From Bacillota bacterium (GTDB lineage: Bacteria > Bacillota > Clostridia > Christensenellales > UMGS416): a stretch of DNA of 12,761 bases. The notes under the pieces were generated by a model that was given only the letters and a program-made list of their open reading frames with translations, was not told the origin of the DNA and did no database searches. This document shows, piece after piece, positions 1 through 5,863 of this stretch (position 1 is its first letter; each line of letters starts with the position of its first letter). The DNA lies in assembly GCA_023428265.1 (NCBI GenBank), contig JAEYYW010000127.1:1-12761 (forward strand). Reading direction: 5' to 3'. Both the position numbers and the translations under genes were made by a program.

Positions 1-6
1 AATAAA

Positions 7-16
7 TCATCCTTTA
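7..16 (-). promoter_or_regulatory. Ribosome binding site for a gene beyond the window edge (hgcB expected)
   Basis: Read on the minus strand, the bases just after the hgcA stop are GGGGGTCTAAAGGATGATTT. AAAGGATGAT resembles a Shine-Dalgarno sequence, and its start codon would fall at or beyond the edge. An ATG at 8 to 10 is inside the motif and too close to AAAGG to be the likely start. In known mercury methylators hgcB, a small ferredoxin, usually follows hgcA directly, so hgcB is the natural expectation, but none of its coding sequence is visible. Confidence 0.4.
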
Positions 17-23
17 GACCCCC

Positions 24-1232
24 TCATTGAAGCAGCATGATGAAATCACGTATGAGAAAAAGCACAACACCCAGCGACGTAGCAACCAACATCAGCGGTA
101 ACGCGGCCTTCATCTCCAGGTCCACGCCGGACATTGATGTGTATGTGGAGCTTCCGGTGAAGTTCATCGCGCCGAAGGCCGAAAGCGATGGCAGTACCAA
201 AAGGTATGCGATTGCCTTCATCCAGCTTGCCAACGGCATCGGCGGCACCCAGCCCGCCATCAGGATCACTCCCACCGCCCACAGCAAGCCCAGCAACGCC
301 CCTTTGAACGAAAACGCCCGGCCGGGGATCCATGGCAGCAGCGCCGGCGTGAGCACACACCCTGTGATGATTGCGCCAAGATAAGCCACGAGGTCGATCA
401 AACCATACTGCCCAAAGCCGATTGCGTTCAGAATAAACAGGATGCCGAACACAATCATCATGGGCTTCAGCGCCATCACAACCTCCAGCGGCGCGAGCAC
501 CAGCCTATCCCACAGCGTAAAGCGCACCCTGCGCATTTCTTCCGTAGCTGTCATCCCGGCAGCCAGGAATGCCTTCAGGTCCTCCGCACGCACCGGCCCG
601 TAAACCACCTTGAACCCGGATTGCCTGGCAACCTCATGCGCAGCCACACCCACCGCCCCCAGCTGGGGCAGGATCAGGGTGCGGTGGCTCACGATCTGCT
701 TAAGGCGCGCTTGGTCAATCCTGCGCACCAGCTCCTCGGTGCCAAACGTCCCCTTCCCCGCGGCGCACCACACATTGATGCCCTTGGTGTCCAGCACCAG
801 GATCCAGGCGTTCACATTGGAGAGCTCCATGCGCAGCCGGTCAAAGGTCATCTTGTAGTTGGCTGTAACGAGCACCGGTGCCCGATCATCAGGGGTGCCC
901 ACACAATACAGACCGGGGTCAACCTTATAGTCCATCCTGCCGATGCTCCAACGGGCCTTCCAGGAACCAAGCCTGTCAGCAAATACCAGCGTTGTGTGCA
1001 CCCTGGGAACCGGGCCGGCAGGTGTATCCACGGTGCCTGCGATCCATTTGTGCCGGGGGCCCACCCCTGCGCCGCAGTTGCCGGCGCAAGTTTGGCCGAC
1101 CGATTCCACCGCTTGCGCCGGAGCCGGGCAGCAGGGCTCCGGCTTTGCCACAACGGTTGGCACGGCAGTTTGATTGCAGCCGCAGGGCTGCTTCCTCTTC
1201 CGTGGGGAGTCGGAACAACAAGATTCTGGCAT
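24..1232 (-). CDS. hgcA: HgcA, corrinoid protein of mercury methylation
   Basis: HgcA passes a methyl group from a corrinoid cofactor to Hg(II), working with the ferredoxin HgcB at the inner face of the membrane. The 402-residue product carries the family signature NVWCAAGK at residues 153-160; Cys156 is the expected lower axial ligand of cobalt. It is followed by GTFGTEEL, also typical. A corrinoid-binding domain spans about 75-235. About five membrane helices follow (about 256-400), and the HgcA-type sequence NFTGSSTYTSMSGVDLEMK lies before the last one. This membrane domain separates it from the acetyl-CoA pathway corrinoid subunit CdhD. The ATG at 1232 is chosen because GAGGTGA (1238-1244) sits five bases before it; a GTG at 1241 is in frame but overlaps that site. 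Oddly, the first 60 residues are an extension with eight cysteines (5, 6, 17, 19, 34, 35, 49, 53). The gene starts 38 bases after arsC with no terminator between them. Confidence 0.95.
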   Translation of the reverse strand: MPESCCSDSPRKRKQPCGCNQTAVPTVVAKPEPCCPAPAQAVESVGQTCAGNCGAGVGPRHKWIAGTVDTPAGPVPRVHTTLVFADRLGSWKARWSIGRMDYKVDPGLYCVGTPDDRAPVLVTANYKMTFDRLRMELSNVNAWILVLDTKGINVWCAAGKGTFGTEELVRRIDQARLKQIVSHRTLILPQLGAVGVAAHEVARQSGFKVVYGPVRAEDLKAFLAAGMTATEEMRRVRFTLWDRLVLAPLEVVMALKPMMIVFGILFILNAIGFGQYGLIDLVAYLGAIITGCVLTPALLPWIPGRAFSFKGALLGLLWAVGVILMAGWVPPMPLASWMKAIAYLLVLPSLSAFGAMNFTGSSTYTSMSGVDLEMKAALPLMLVATSLGVVLFLIRDFIMLLQ

Positions 1233-1270
1233 TGGCTTCACCTCATACTGCTACTTAACGTCATCAAGTA

Positions 1271-1699
1271 CTAAACCTCTCCCGCCAGCACCCTGCGCTT
1301 CAAGTCCAGCACCTTTAGCTCAATCGTCTTTGCCGTCTTTTCAAACAGCTCGTCAGGTCCTCCGGTCGGGTCTTCAAGGCCCCAATCTTCCCGGTGGCGG
1401 CTTGGCAGCCAGGGGCATTCCACGCCGCAGCCCATCGTCACAACGATGGACACCGGCGGCAGGCTGTCGATCTGTTTCGGGTGCTGGCCAACTTCAATCA
1501 TATCCACGCCGTAAAGCCGCTTGATCGCGCGCACAGCGTCAGGGTTAATTGCAGGTTTTAGTTCGGTGCCCGCCGAGCAGGCATCGAATGCATCGGTGGC
1601 AAGGAGCTTCGCCAATGCCTCGGCCATTTGCGACCGGCAGGAATTGTGGGTGCAGATGAAGGCAACGGTGGGCTTGCTTGTCGCGGAGTTTGGTGTCAT
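1271..1699 (-). CDS. arsC: Arsenate reductase, low-molecular-weight phosphatase type
   Basis: ArsC reduces As(V) to As(III) in the cytoplasm, providing the substrate for the ACR3 pump. The 142-residue product has the phosphatase loop CTHNSCR (Cys16 to Arg22, C-x5-R) near the N-terminus, so Cys16 is the nucleophile. A second cysteine pair is in TMGCGVECPW (Cys91, Cys95), followed by HREDWGLEDPTG, the family's DP-loop. The C-x3-C spacing differs from the wider Cys82/Cys89 spacing of the Staphylococcus thioredoxin-linked enzyme and is closer to other ArsC subtypes, so the reductant cannot be settled from sequence. The start is the ATG at 1699, eight bases after AAGGAGGA (1707-1714); an in-frame longer start would overlap acr3. 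It begins 23 bases after the acr3 stop. Confidence in the family is high; in the electron donor it is low. Confidence 0.93.
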   Translation of the reverse strand: MTPNSATSKPTVAFICTHNSCRSQMAEALAKLLATDAFDACSAGTELKPAINPDAVRAIKRLYGVDMIEVGQHPKQIDSLPPVSIVVTMGCGVECPWLPSRHREDWGLEDPTGGPDELFEKTAKTIELKVLDLKRRVLAGEV

Positions 1700-1722
1700 G
1701 GTGTCATCCTCCTTCTGGTGCT

Positions 1723-2775
1723 TCAGGTCGCTTTGAACCAATGCCGCGTGTTGTTTGCGATCCGCACCAGTGTGAGCATCACGGGCACTTCCACCAGCAC
1801 GCCCACAATGGTGGCCAGCGCCACAGGCGACGTGGGCCCAAACAGGGAAATGGCGACTGCCACAGAAAGTTCAAAGAAGTTGGACGCACCGATCATGCCC
1901 GCGGGGCATGCAATGTCATGCGGAAGCTTCAGCGCCTTGCTGGCAAGATAGGAGATAAAGAAGATCAGGAATGTCTGCAGTATCAGCGGAATCGCAATCA
2001 GCACGATGTGCAATGGATTTTTCAGAATGATATCTCCTTGAAAGGAGAATATGATCACCAGCGTCAAGAGCAACCCGCTGACAGTCACGTTGCTAAACTT
2101 TGGGATGAAGGTGCCATTGAAATACTCCGCACCTTTCTTGCGCGTGACCAACGTCCGGGTGAGGATGCCGCCCGCCAGGGGAATCACCACAAACAACACC
2201 ACCGACAGCAACAGAGTGTCCCACGGGATGGAAATGCCGCCGATGCCCAGCAGCAGCGCCACGATGGGCGTGAATGCCACCAAAATGATCAGATCGTTGG
2301 TTGCGACCTGCACCAGAGTGTATGCCGGATTACCCTTCGTGAGGTGGCTCCACACAAACACCATAGCCGTGCACGGGGCTGCACCCAGCAAAATCGCCCC
2401 TGCCAGATAATCCCTGGCAAGCCCGGTGGGGATCAATGCCTTGAACACGGTGAAGAAGAAAAACGCTGCGATAGCATACATCGTGAATGGCTTTATCACC
2501 CAATTTGCCACCCACGTCACAAACAGGCCCTTCGGATTTTTACCCACCTGCCGGATGCTGGCAAAGTCCACCTTCATCATCATGGGGTAGATCATCAGCC
2601 AGATCAATACGGCGATGGGGATGGAAACATGCGCAACCTCAAACCTGCCCAGAAACGCCGGGACCGCGGGCAGAAACCTGCCGATCAGCACACCGGCAGC
2701 CATGCAAAGAACCACCCAAACCGTGAGGTACTTTTCAAAAAAGCCGATCCCTGGTTTTGCTTCACTCATTGCCAT
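1723..2775 (-). CDS. acr3: ACR3-family arsenite efflux permease
   Basis: This is an inner-membrane carrier that exports arsenite (and sometimes antimonite). The product, about 350 residues with roughly ten hydrophobic segments, matches the ACR3/BASS fold. Two residues shown to be essential in the Alkaliphilus metalliredigens Acr3 are present: the cysteine in GAAPCTAMVFVWS (residue 135 here) and the glutamate in ASNFFELSVA (residue 302 here). The start is uncertain. A GTG at 2787, an ATG at 2775 and an ATG at 2769 are all in frame. I chose 2775 because AAGGGTGG lies about eight bases upstream of it, whereas the GTG abuts its only ribosome site. It sits between the thioredoxin-like gene and arsC, giving the usual pump-plus-reductase pair. 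Confidence 0.94.
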   Translation of the reverse strand: MAMSEAKPGIGFFEKYLTVWVVLCMAAGVLIGRFLPAVPAFLGRFEVAHVSIPIAVLIWLMIYPMMMKVDFASIRQVGKNPKGLFVTWVANWVIKPFTMYAIAAFFFFTVFKALIPTGLARDYLAGAILLGAAPCTAMVFVWSHLTKGNPAYTLVQVATNDLIILVAFTPIVALLLGIGGISIPWDTLLLSVVLFVVIPLAGGILTRTLVTRKKGAEYFNGTFIPKFSNVTVSGLLLTLVIIFSFQGDIILKNPLHIVLIAIPLILQTFLIFFISYLASKALKLPHDIACPAGMIGASNFFELSVAVAISLFGPTSPVALATIVGVLVEVPVMLTLVRIANNTRHWFKAT

Positions 2776-2818
2776 GTGCCCCGCCACCCTTTCCGCAATA
2801 ACCTGAAGAAACGCCGCG

Positions 2819-3064
2819 TCATCTCCCGGATCTTGCCTGAAGAATCGCCTTCAGCTGCTCCTTGCCGGGCACCATGCCCATCAGCACCACCTTGCCGTCC
2901 ACCACCAGCGCCGGTGTGCGCATCACGCCATAGGAGGCGATCCGGGCCATGTCGGCCACTTTCTCCACATGGGCATCCAGCCCCAGCTCGCAGGCGGCAG
3001 CCACCGCCGTGTCATGCAGCTTCAGGCATTTGGCGCATCCAGATCCCAACACCTCGATATTCAT
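2819..3064 (-). CDS. Small thioredoxin-like protein (redox-active disulfide protein 2 type)
   Basis: The 81-residue protein begins MNIEVLGSGCAKC, placing a CxxC redox pair (Cys10, Cys13) straight after the first beta strand. VMRTPALVVDGKVVLMG further on contains the cis-proline typical of thioredoxin folds. It is a single mini-thioredoxin domain without a signal peptide, so it is cytoplasmic. Genes of this type often sit next to ArsP/DUF318 permeases. Here it lies 16 bases downstream of one and 43 bases upstream of acr3, so a role in reducing ArsC, the permease or a bound metalloid is plausible but inferred. GAGGAGGG six bases before the ATG fixes the start. Confidence 0.85.
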   Translation of the reverse strand: MNIEVLGSGCAKCLKLHDTAVAAACELGLDAHVEKVADMARIASYGVMRTPALVVDGKVVLMGMVPGKEQLKAILQARSGR

Positions 3065-3080
3065 AGCAAACCCTCCTCAT

Positions 3081-4097
3081 TCATACCAGCAAGCCCTGCA
3101 GGGCATTAAACGCATAACCGATGATCACAATCCCAATTGTGACCACGCCGACGAAAAGCGCCAGCAGCCGGGGTTTGACCACCTTGGACAGCAGCACCAT
3201 CGACGGCACGGAGAGAGCCGTGACGGCCATCATAAACGCCAGCACCGTGCCGGCGCCCACGCCTTTCTGGAAAAGCGCTTCCGCCACAGGGATGGTGCCG
3301 AAGATGTCGGCATACATCGGCACGCCTACCACGGTGGCCAACAGCACGGAAAATGGGTTGCGCCCGCCCAGCACCGCCTCCACAAAAGCCTGCGGCACCC
3401 AGTTGTGGATGACCGCCCCCAACCCAACGCCGGCAAGCACATAGGGCCACACGCGCCTGACAATGTCGCGCACCTGCGCCCAAGCGAAGGAAAACCGGTC
3501 GCGGCGGCTCATCTCCGGCAGCTCCACTGCCCTGCTTCTGACTTGCCACACATAATCCTGCACATGCTTTTCCATCTTCAGCTTGCCGATCAATGTGCCG
3601 CCGACCACCGCCAGGAGCAGCCCCACCAGCACATAGGCGACGGCAATCCGGATGCCAAACACCGAAGCCAGCACCAGGAAGGCCGCCAGGTCAACCAGCG
3701 GTGAGGAGATCAGGAAGGAAAACGTGACGCCCAGCGGCAGCCCCGCCTCTGTGAACCCAATGAACAGCGGGATGCTGGAGCAGCTGCAAAAAGGTGTGAG
3801 CGTGCCCAGCAGGGCGCCCATCACGTTGCCCCAAAGACCGTTGATTCTGCCAAGCGCCTTTTTGGTGCGTTCCGGCGGAAAGTAACTCTGCGCATAGGAA
3901 ATTGCATAGATCAGCACAGAAAGAAGAATGAAGATCTTGATCGTGTCATAAAGGAAAAAGTGGATGCTGCCCCCAAGCGCCGTCTGCGTGGAAAGGCCAA
4001 ACACCTTTTCCAGCAGCAGCCGCACGCCGTCGGCCAGCCACTGCATTTTGAGCAGCTGGTCATTAAGCCAGCTGAAGATCGCGCCGATCATTTGCAT
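3081..4097 (-). CDS. ArsP-like (DUF318) permease
   Basis: An integral membrane protein of 338 residues with about eight to ten hydrophobic helices. The family signature TPFCSCSS is at residues 101-108 (Cys104, Cys106). A second related half-motif, GVPMYADIFGTIPVAEAL, begins near residue 258, in keeping with the internal two-fold repeat of this family. Characterised ArsP proteins export trivalent organoarsenicals such as methylarsenite. Others in the family have unknown or different metal substrates, so the exact cargo is an inference from its place between arsR and acr3. The start at 4097 is preferred because GGGGGTGA lies about six bases upstream. An ATG at 4091 that overlaps the arsR stop as ATGA is an alternative. 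Either start overlaps arsR, implying translational coupling. Confidence 0.85.
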   Translation of the reverse strand: MQMIGAIFSWLNDQLLKMQWLADGVRLLLEKVFGLSTQTALGGSIHFFLYDTIKIFILLSVLIYAISYAQSYFPPERTKKALGRINGLWGNVMGALLGTLTPFCSCSSIPLFIGFTEAGLPLGVTFSFLISSPLVDLAAFLVLASVFGIRIAVAYVLVGLLLAVVGGTLIGKLKMEKHVQDYVWQVRSRAVELPEMSRRDRFSFAWAQVRDIVRRVWPYVLAGVGLGAVIHNWVPQAFVEAVLGGRNPFSVLLATVVGVPMYADIFGTIPVAEALFQKGVGAGTVLAFMMAVTALSVPSMVLLSKVVKPRLLALFVGVVTIGIVIIGYAFNALQGLLV

Positions 4098-4417
4098 TGG
4101 CAATCACCCCCGGCGGGAAGCCTGCACACGCAATCTTCCTTACTGCTCGTGAGCTTCCGGAAAAACTCCAGGAATTCCTCTGCAACCGGCCGGTTCAGCG
4201 AGTAATGCGTCCATACCCCTTCTTTCCGGCTCAGGACCAACCCGCACTTCGTGAGCACTTTCATGTGGTGCGACAGCGTGGGCTGGGTGATGTGGAAATG
4301 CTCGAGCAGGCGGCAGGCGCACAACTCGCCGCAGGAAAGCATATCAATGATTGCCAGGCGGTTTTGATCCGCCAGAGCCTTGAGAATGGCAATTTCCCGG
4401 TCTGGTTTGGCTGTCAT
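4088..4417 (-). CDS. arsR: ArsR-family metalloid-responsive repressor
   Basis: A 109-residue winged-helix repressor and the first gene of the arsenic operon. The DNA-recognition helix region is ITQPTLSHHMKVLTKCGLV (about 43-61). The inducer site is ELCACRLLEHF (Cys33, Cys35, with Cys29 nearby), equivalent to the ELCVCDL arsenite site of classical ArsR. The start is the ATG at 4417, nine bases after GGGGAGG. In-frame codons extending to 4585 run through the promoter and cannot be translated from it. An unusual C-terminal tail carries CVC and CQC (Cys96, 98, 106, 108), which could add a second metal-binding or sensing patch. Release by As(III) or Sb(III) is expected; whether Hg(II) or an organometal also acts is not visible. 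It overlaps the permease gene. Confidence 0.93.
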   Translation of the reverse strand: MTAKPDREIAILKALADQNRLAIIDMLSCGELCACRLLEHFHITQPTLSHHMKVLTKCGLVLSRKEGVWTHYSLNRPVAEEFLEFFRKLTSSKEDCVCRLPAGGDCQCK

Positions 4418-4437
4418 CAGAAGGTGCCTCCCCTCAA

Positions 4438-4483
4438 CACATTGATGGTCATCTATATCCAGTATATGCAGCACATTGATGGT
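4438..4483. repeat. Pair of 12-base direct repeats at the arsR operator
   Basis: CACATTGATGGT occurs at 4438-4449 and again at 4472-4483, 34 bases apart. The second copy forms half of the operator dyad over the -35 box; the first lies in the expected 5' untranslated region close to the arsR ribosome site. The spacing is a little over three helical turns, so two repressor dimers could bind on one face of the DNA. Confidence 0.6.
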
Positions 4484-4492
4484 TGTCAATGT
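4461..4492 (-). promoter_or_regulatory. Promoter and operator of the arsR-hgcA operon
   Basis: On the minus strand there is a consensus -35 box TTGACA (4484-4489), a 17-base spacer, and a -10 box TATACT (4461-4466). An inverted repeat with perfect 7-base arms, ACATTGA and TCAATGT separated by six bases (4473-4492), covers the -35 box. That is the layout expected for ArsR repression. Transcription would start near 4453 to 4455, about 35 bases before the arsR start. Confidence 0.82.
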
Positions 4493-4539
4493 CTGAAAAT
4501 TTTCTTGGGAAACAAACCTTTCCTTCTCTCCGTCAGTGC

Positions 4540-4677
4540 TCAGCAGCAATACCGCTCCTTGTATTCCCTGCATTCCAGCCTGCAAAAGTGGTCCTTCTCA
4601 CAGCCTTGTTTCCCGATGGACAGCACACCAAAGACCGCATTCACCAAAATGTCAAAAATTGACTTCATTTCAGTCAT
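4540..4677 (-). CDS. Small cysteine-rich protein, 45 residues, unrecognised
   Basis: A short reading frame not shared with any neighbour, preceded by GGAGG five bases before the ATG at 4677 (a second ATG lies directly upstream at 4680). It begins 20 bases after the stop of the permease, on the same strand. The product has a hydrophobic N-terminal stretch (about residues 7-21, FDILVNAVFGVLS region) and then a charged tail with five cysteines: Cys26, Cys32, Cys36 and a terminal Cys44-Cys45 pair. This suggests a membrane-tethered peptide with a thiol-rich soluble end, possibly a partner or metal carrier for the permease. I do not recognise a named family. The strong ribosome site and tight spacing argue that it is real; without homologues it stays a prediction. 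Confidence 0.65.
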   Translation of the reverse strand: MTEMKSIFDILVNAVFGVLSIGKQGCEKDHFCRLECREYKERYCC

Positions 4678-4697
4678 CATCTCCTCCAGAACAATAC

Positions 4698-5780
4698 TTA
4701 AAAGACTCTTGAGATCAGCTCATACAGATATCCCAACAAAATTGCCCCACCGAGCAAATAGGCCACATAAAGCCCGAGGGCTTTCCGCTTCAGGATTGTC
4801 GCCAAACCGGCCAGCACGCCGGCACTGGAACCAGGGCCGGTGATCATGAAAGCCAGCATCGCCCCGGGGCTCACACCGCTGGCCAGCAGAGACTGGATCA
4901 ACGGCACCGACGAATCGCCGTTGATATACAGCGGCAATCCCAACGCTGCGGCCAGCGGCACCGCAAAGGCATTGTGCTGCCCGAAGAGAGCTGAGATCCA
5001 CTCCTGCGGGATGAACCGGTTGATCAGGTATCCAATGGCTGCAAACAACGCAAAGAGCGGCAGGATCCTCCGCACACCCACATCGAAGAATGCCTTCAGC
5101 AGCTTGTCAATTTTGCATCTCCGGATGATTGTGCCAGCGCCATTGACCCGTGCCGGTGGCTCCAGCGCAAGCTCGCCGTAACCGCAGCCACAAGAAACGG
5201 CCGGCGCCTCTTCCCCGCAGCCGCAGCGGATGTCTTCCCCAGCGGCAGAGCAGCAGACGGCATCAGGGTCTGGCTGCCCGGAGCAACGGCATCCTCCGGA
5301 GGCCCCACCGGCATCTTTGGCAGCGAAGCGCAGCTGATCCTTCAGGAAACGTGTTCTTTTTTCAATCGCATGGGAGGCATAGCCGGAACCGACACCGATG
5401 AGCACCGAAGCGGCCGCAAGCGCAATGGCAAACCGGGGGCTGACCACGCCGGACAACAGCACAAACTCCTCCGGGCTCATCAACGGCGATGAAGTCAAAA
5501 ACGCCATAATCGGGCCCCATGGCAGCGAAGTTGCCACCATGGACAGCACAACTGCCATTGTGCCGCAGGCGCAAAACGGAGTGAACGCTCCAAACAGAAC
5601 CGTGGCGGGGATCGAGACCGTGGACCGGCGCATCAGCCAGTTTCTCATCCGGTCCGGATCCACATACACCTGCATCGCGCCGGCCACCAAAACGCCGATT
5701 GCCAACGCAGGCAGGTTGTGCAGCAATGTGCCCAGCACATACAGAGGCGTGTCTTGCAGCAGACCCAATACAAACTCCAT
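4698..5780 (-). CDS. DUF318-type permease with cysteine-rich loop, putative metal or metalloid exporter
   Basis: A 360-residue membrane protein of the same broad family as the ArsP-like permease nearby. The signature is TPFCACGT (Cys70, Cys72), with a second-half motif GLPLYINGDSSVPLIQ near residue 281. Between the two membrane halves is a soluble loop of about 70 residues (about 150-222) with nine cysteines, mostly as CxC or CC pairs (164/166, 176/177, 186/188, 197/199, and 222). Such loops resemble the SO_0444-type Cu/Zn efflux subgroup, so a soft-metal or metalloid substrate is likely but not determined. GGAGGGTGAT just upstream of the ATG at 5780 sets the start; longer in-frame starts lack a site. 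It follows arsR2 with 83 bases between, holding a terminator-like hairpin and an operator copy, and precedes the small cysteine-rich gene. Confidence 0.85.
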   Translation of the reverse strand: MEFVLGLLQDTPLYVLGTLLHNLPALAIGVLVAGAMQVYVDPDRMRNWLMRRSTVSIPATVLFGAFTPFCACGTMAVVLSMVATSLPWGPIMAFLTSSPLMSPEEFVLLSGVVSPRFAIALAAASVLIGVGSGYASHAIEKRTRFLKDQLRFAAKDAGGASGGCRCSGQPDPDAVCCSAAGEDIRCGCGEEAPAVSCGCGYGELALEPPARVNGAGTIIRRCKIDKLLKAFFDVGVRRILPLFALFAAIGYLINRFIPQEWISALFGQHNAFAVPLAAALGLPLYINGDSSVPLIQSLLASGVSPGAMLAFMITGPGSSAGVLAGLATILKRKALGLYVAYLLGGAILLGYLYELISRVF

Positions 5781-5804
5781 TGGTATCACCCTCCCCAAGC
5801 ATTT

Positions 5805-5822
5805 ATCGTATTTTTACGATGC
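5805..5822 (-). promoter_or_regulatory. ArsR2 operator copy in front of the permease
   Basis: On the minus strand this reads GCATCGTAAAAATACGAT, with arms ATCGTA and TACGAT (6 bases, 4-base spacer). It is nearly identical to two copies in the arsR2 promoter. A weak -10 (TACGAT) and -35 (TTTGCG) with a 17-base spacer can be drawn through it, so the permease may have its own regulated promoter, but those boxes are poor. Confidence 0.65.
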
Positions 5823-5830
5823 ATAAACGC

Positions 5831-5855
5831 AAAAAGTCAGGCCCCCTTGAGGGCC
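5831..5855 (-). terminator. Terminator-like hairpin after arsR2
   Basis: On the minus strand GGCCC-TCAAGG-GGGCC (5855 to 5840) is followed after four bases by TTTTT (5835 to 5831). The hairpin sits directly after the arsR2 stop and before the permease operator. It could lower read-through, making the repressor and permease differently expressed. The offset and short T run make it a moderate call. Confidence 0.5.
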
Positions 5856-5863
5856 GTGACCGT

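Noticed and set aside
24..1232. HgcA as the acetyl-CoA pathway corrinoid subunit (CdhD/AcsD)
   Set aside because: The NVWCAAGK motif and the five-helix C-terminal membrane domain belong to HgcA; CdhD proteins lack this membrane part, and no other Wood-Ljungdahl genes are adjacent.
1678..3066. A long open frame on the plus strand (462 codons) rich in His, Gln and Arg
   Set aside because: It lies antisense to the acr3 and thioredoxin-like genes, has low-complexity composition, no ribosome site and no recognisable domain; it is a shadow of GC-rich minus-strand coding.
2949..3704. Plus-strand frame of 251 codons opposite the ArsP-like permease
   Set aside because: Same reasons: antisense to a well-supported gene, with His/Gln-rich composition unlike a real protein.
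4438..4492. Direct repeats considered as the start of a CRISPR array
   Set aside because: Only two 12-base copies, placed on a promoter; they fit an operator.
4493..4539. Terminator after the small cysteine-rich gene
   Set aside because: Only a weak GGAAA/TTTCC stem and an AAAATTTT tract are present; read-through into the arsR operon cannot be excluded.
4418..4585. Longer N-terminus for the first ArsR (56 extra residues)
   Set aside because: The extension runs through the -10, -35 and operator; the ATG at 4417 has its own GGGGAGG site and gives the normal family length.
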